A stretch of DNA of 64,000 bases from Falsiroseomonas tokyonensis (GTDB taxonomy: Bacteria > Pseudomonadota > Alphaproteobacteria > Acetobacterales > Acetobacteraceae). The stretch covers positions 620,001 to 684,000 of the forward strand of contig NZ_JAFNJS010000001.1 in the NCBI RefSeq assembly GCF_019024325.1. The letters run 5' to 3'. The translations under genes were made by a program, and so were the position numbers. This document shows positions 60,694-64,000 of the stretch, piece after piece. The stretch's first letter is position 1; each line of letters begins with the position of its first letter. The notes under the pieces were generated by a model. The model was not told where the DNA came from. It saw nothing but the letters and a program-made list of their open reading frames with translations, and searched no databases.

Positions 60694-63600
60694 CCTCGGT
60701 CTCCGACCTTTTCATTCGGCGGCCGGTCTTCACCATCGTGGTGAACCTGATGATCGCGGTGATCGGCCTGCTCGGCCTGTCCCGCCTTTCGATCCGGGAG
60801 TTGCCGCGCTTCGACCTGCCCTATGTCTCGATCAGCACCGTCTATGCCGGCGCCACGCCCGACCTGATCGAGCGCACCATCACTGCGCCGATCGAACAGG
60901 CGGTGGCGGCGATCGGCGGCATCGACACCATCGTCTCCACCAGCAGCGAGGGGCTGAGCCAGATCCAGATCGGCTTCAAGGTGGGCACCAACCCGCTGGA
61001 TGCCGTGACCCAGGTGCGCGACAAGGTCGGCACGCTGCGCGCCGTGCTGCCCAGCGCGGCGCTGCCGCCCACGGTGGCGCAGATCAGCCTGGACGCCACG
61101 CCGGTGATCTACCTCTCGCTCACCGACCCCGAGCGCAATGCCATGGAGATCACGGAGCTGGTGGGCCGCGTGGTGCGGCCGGCGCTGGCTTCCGTCGATG
61201 GCGTCGCCGCCGTGCAGGTGCTGGGCGAGCGGCGCTATGCCGTACGCATCTGGCTCGACGCCTATCTGCTGGCCGCGCATGGCGTCACCGCATCGGATGT
61301 GAATGCGGCGGTGCTGGCCCAGAACCTGGCCGTGCCGTCCGGCGCGCTGGAACGCGATGGACGGCGCGCGCTGGTCTATGCCGATACCGCGCTGATCCGG
61401 CCGGAGCAGTTCACCCAGATCGTGGTGCGGCGCATCGGCGACGAAACCCTGGTGCTGCTGGGCGATGTGGCGCGGGTGGAGGTGGGGCCGGAGAGTGAGG
61501 CGAATTCCATCCGCATCGATGGCCGGGCCGGCCTCGCCGTCGGCGTCGTGCCGCAATCCGGCGCCAATCCGCTGGAGGTGGCGCGCGCGGTGCGGGCGCT
61601 GCAGCCCATGCTGCGTGGGCTGGTGCCGAGCGAGATGCAGGTCGCCGTCATCTTCGATGCCTCCGAGACCATCGAGGCCGCGGTGGCGGAGGTGGCGGAG
61701 ACCATCCTGGTGGCGGTGGTGCTGGTGACGCTGGTGATCCTGCTGTTCCTGGGGTCCTTCCGATCCTCGCTGATCGTGCTGGTGACCATCCCGCTGTCGC
61801 TGATCGGCATGCTCGGCTTCATGTATGTGGCGGGCTACAGCATCAATACCTTCACCCTGCTGGCCATGGTGCTGTCCATCGGGCTGGTGGTGGATGATGC
61901 GATCGTCGATGTGGAGAATGTGCAGCGCCATATCGATGAGGGGCGGGACCCGGTGGCGGCGGCCTTCATCGGCAGCCGCGAGATCGGCTTCGCCATCGTC
62001 GCCACCACGCTGACGCTGGCCTCCGTCTACCTGCCGCTGGGCCTGGTCCCCGGGCTGCTGGGCAGCCTGTTCCGCGAATTCGCCTTCACGCTGGCCGCCG
62101 GCGTGTTGCTCTCGGGCTTCGTCTCCCGCACCCTGTCGCCGATGATGTGCTCGCGGCTGCTGCGCGCGAAGCGGCCGGGTGGCGTGGCGATGCGGCTGGA
62201 TGCGCTGTTTGCGCGGCTTTCGGCCGGCTATGCGCGGCTGCTGCGGCGGCTGCTGCGGCATCGGCGGCTCTTGGCGCTGGCGGGCGTTCTGCTGTTCCTC
62301 GCCGGCATCACGGCGATGTCGAAGCTGCCGGCGGAATTCGCGCCGGGCGACGACGCCGGCTACCTGATGGTGAAATTTACCGCGCCGCAGGACTCCACCA
62401 ATACCTACATGGATTCCATCGCCGCCCGCGTGCAGACGGTGTTCGAGGACGTCTCCGAACGCCGCGGCAGCATGATCATGAATGGGCTGACCGCGCCGAA
62501 CGAAGGCCTGGCCTTCCTCATGCTGCGCCCCTGGGCGGATCGCGCGGCAACCGCCGCCGAGATCGGCGCCCGCATCCTGCCGGCGCTCACCAACATCCCC
62601 GGCGCCCGCTTCAACCTGCTGGACCCCAACCCGCTGGCCGGTGGCAGCGTGCCGCCGGTGCAGCTGGTGGTGAAATCCACCGGCAGCTACGAGGACCTGG
62701 CCCGGCTGATGGCCCCGCTCGCCAGCTATGCCCGCGCCCATCCCGGCATCACCGCGCCGGCGGTCGATCTCGACCTGAACACGCGGCGCATCGACGTGCT
62801 GATGGACCGCGCCATGGCGGCGGTGCTGGGCATCGAGATCGACCGCATCGGCCAGACCATCAACGTGTTCCTCGGCGGCCAGCAGGTGGGCTTCCTCGGC
62901 TTCGGGGGGGAGCAGTACAAGGTGATGGTGCAGGTGGACGAGGCCGACCGGCGCGACACCAGCATCCTGTCCAATATCAACCTGCGCACCGCAGCCGGCG
63001 ACCTGGTACCGCTGGCGCAGATTGTGACGCTGCGGGAGACGGTCGGCGCCTCCTCCCTGCCGCGCTTCCAGCAACTGCGCTCCGCCCGCATCGGCGCCTC
63101 CGTCGCGCCGGGCTGGACCCTGGGGCAGGTGATTGCCGATCTGGAGGCCGAAGCCGCGCGGGTGCTGCCGCCGGGAACGCAGCTGGATTTCGATGGGCCG
63201 ACGCGGGCGCTGAAGCAGGCGGATGCCGCGGTGCTGATCGTCTTCGTCCTGGCGCTGGTTTTTATCTACCTCGTGCTTTCGGCGCAGTTCGAAAGCTTCC
63301 GCGATCCCTTCATCGTGCTGTCCGTCGTGCCGCTGGCCATGGTGGGGGCAGGGCTCGGGCTGCTCGCGGTGGGGGGCACGCTGAACGCCTACAGCTTCAT
63401 CGGGCTGGTCACGCTGATCGGGCTGGTGGCGAAGAACGGCATCCTGATCACCGAATTCGCCAACCAGCTGCGCGACCAGGGCCGCGCCATGGAGGAGGCG
63501 GTGGTGGAAGCCGCCGCCACGCGGCTACGGCCGATCCTCATGACGACGGTGGCCACCAGCCTCGGCGCGGTGCCACTGCTGCTGACCGTCGGGCCCGGCG

Positions 63601-63767
63601 CGCGGTCGCGCGAGGATCTCGGCGCCGTCGTGGTCGGCGGCATGACGCTGGGGCTGCTGGTCTCCCTGGTGCTGGTGCCGGCCTGCTACCTGATGCTGTC
63701 GCGCCGGGAGCGGCCGGAACTGGTCTCGCCGCCGCTGGACCAGGGCCTGCCGCATGGGGCGGATTGA
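60690..63767 (+). CDS. RND-family multidrug efflux inner-membrane pump (AcrB/MdtB-like)
   Basis: The 1025-residue proton-driven pump has the usual length and internal duplication. Each half starts with a transmembrane helix (VFTIVVNLMIAVIGLLG near residue 13) followed by a large periplasmic loop. Proton-relay residues are present: Asp402-Asp403 in LVVDDAIVDVEN and Lys915 in VAKNGILITEF. Translation is coupled to the adaptor by a 4-bp overlap. The substrate cannot be predicted; neighbourhood suggests the polyketide. The gene ends four bases before the convergent phosphopantetheinyl transferase stop, leaving no room for a separate terminator. Confidence 0.95.
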   Translation: MTSVSDLFIRRPVFTIVVNLMIAVIGLLGLSRLSIRELPRFDLPYVSISTVYAGATPDLIERTITAPIEQAVAAIGGIDTIVSTSSEGLSQIQIGFKVGTNPLDAVTQVRDKVGTLRAVLPSAALPPTVAQISLDATPVIYLSLTDPERNAMEITELVGRVVRPALASVDGVAAVQVLGERRYAVRIWLDAYLLAAHGVTASDVNAAVLAQNLAVPSGALERDGRRALVYADTALIRPEQFTQIVVRRIGDETLVLLGDVARVEVGPESEANSIRIDGRAGLAVGVVPQSGANPLEVARAVRALQPMLRGLVPSEMQVAVIFDASETIEAAVAEVAETILVAVVLVTLVILLFLGSFRSSLIVLVTIPLSLIGMLGFMYVAGYSINTFTLLAMVLSIGLVVDDAIVDVENVQRHIDEGRDPVAAAFIGSREIGFAIVATTLTLASVYLPLGLVPGLLGSLFREFAFTLAAGVLLSGFVSRTLSPMMCSRLLRAKRPGGVAMRLDALFARLSAGYARLLRRLLRHRRLLALAGVLLFLAGITAMSKLPAEFAPGDDAGYLMVKFTAPQDSTNTYMDSIAARVQTVFEDVSERRGSMIMNGLTAPNEGLAFLMLRPWADRAATAAEIGARILPALTNIPGARFNLLDPNPLAGGSVPPVQLVVKSTGSYEDLARLMAPLASYARAHPGITAPAVDLDLNTRRIDVLMDRAMAAVLGIEIDRIGQTINVFLGGQQVGFLGFGGEQYKVMVQVDEADRRDTSILSNINLRTAAGDLVPLAQIVTLRETVGASSLPRFQQLRSARIGASVAPGWTLGQVIADLEAEAARVLPPGTQLDFDGPTRALKQADAAVLIVFVLALVFIYLVLSAQFESFRDPFIVLSVVPLAMVGAGLGLLAVGGTLNAYSFIGLVTLIGLVAKNGILITEFANQLRDQGRAMEEAVVEAAATRLRPILMTTVATSLGAVPLLLTVGPGARSREDLGAVVVGGMTLGLLVSLVLVPACYLMLSRRERPELVSPPLDQGLPHGAD

Positions 63768-63771
63768 GTCC

Positions 63772-64000
63772 TCAGCGGCGGCGCAGCGCCAGCGCCAGGA
63801 TATGGCGCGGCGTCGGCTGCCATTGCAGGAAGCGCCAGCCCGCCACGCCGCCCGGCGCGAAGGCCAGGCGCGGCGGGTCCAGCGTGAAGCCGAAACTGTC
63901 GAGGCCGGCGCCGATGCCCTCCCCGGTCGCCTTCACATAGGCCTCCTTCAGCGTCCAGATCCGCAGGAAGCCGGCATGGCGGTCGGCCGGCGGCATGGCG
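63772..64000 (-). CDS. Sfp-type 4'-phosphopantetheinyl transferase, C-terminal part
   Basis: Only the last 76 codons lie in the window; the gene continues beyond base 64000, and the Met codon at 63996 is internal. The segment WTLKEAYVKATGEGIG carries the (W/F)xxKEA signature with the Mg-coordinating Glu of the Sfp/AcpS superfamily, followed by the variable C-terminal beta-strand region. Such enzymes transfer phosphopantetheine from CoA to the Ser of ACP and PCP domains. With 14 carrier domains in genes A-E and one free ACP next door, it is the obvious candidate activator of this pathway. Confidence 0.9.
   Translation of the reverse strand, partial: AMPPADRHAGFLRIWTLKEAYVKATGEGIGAGLDSFGFTLDPPRLAFAPGGVAGWRFLQWQPTPRHILALALRRR

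Noticed and set aside
1-64000. CRISPR arrays, tRNA or rRNA genes, insertion sequences or phage genes
   Set aside because: Reading through the window I found no regularly spaced repeats, no transposase or integrase proteins and no recognisable RNA genes; no covariance search could be run.

Overview
This is a very GC-rich window in which reading frames stay open on both strands. Codon use and protein families point to an alphaproteobacterium, perhaps in the Acetobacteraceae. That assignment is inference, because no rRNA or other phylogenetic marker is present.

About 57 kb of the minus strand (59,327 down to 2,286) is one unbroken biosynthetic operon for a hybrid polyketide/peptide. Five giant genes, named A to E here in transcription order (A 59247-48196, B 48199-39473, C 39476-25824, D 25827-22174, E 22177-7262), encode a modular synthase with no working acyltransferase domain, so it is of the trans-AT type. 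They are followed by an SDR reductase (7269-6457) and a complete five-gene beta-branching (HMG-synthase) cassette: donor ACP, Ser-type decarboxylating KS, HMGS, ECH1 and ECH2 (6447-2286). Ten of the eleven junctions, counting the leader, overlap. Six of them, including all those among A-E, are 4-bp ATGA overlaps, so translation is probably coupled along the operon.

Colinear reading (inference from domain order): M1 KS-[AT relic]-DH-KR-MT-like-ACP-ACP; M2 KS-ACP; M3 Cy-A(Cys)-PCP, giving a thiazoline or thiazole; M4 KS-ACP; M5 KS-DH-KR-MT-ACP; M6 KS//MT-ACP, split between B and C; M7 KS-DH-KR-ACP; M8 KS-DH-KR-MT-ACP with a Lys-to-Arg KR; M9 KS-KR-ACP; M10 LLM-KS0-OMT//ACP, split between D and E; M11 KS-DH-KR-MT-ACP; M12 KS-DH-KR-ACP; M13 KS-DH-KR-MT-ACP. 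The product would be a C-methylated, polyene-rich chain with a Cys-derived heterocycle near its start, at least one HMGS-derived branch, and an oxygenated, O-methylated position. The window holds no trans-AT gene, no thioesterase, no obvious loading domain and no heterocycle oxidase, so those activities lie outside it or release and loading are unusual.

A 324-bp gap (59248-59571) separates the operon from a divergent RND efflux pair (adaptor 59572-60693, inner-membrane pump 60690-63767), a plausible exporter. The 3' end of a Sfp-type phosphopantetheinyl transferase gene (63772 to the window edge, minus) follows and could activate the carrier proteins. At the left end, an endonuclease/exonuclease/phosphatase-family gene (partial) and a ClsC-like phospholipase D/cardiolipin synthase gene form a housekeeping boundary. 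They are separated from the operon by a bidirectional terminator at 2242-2285.
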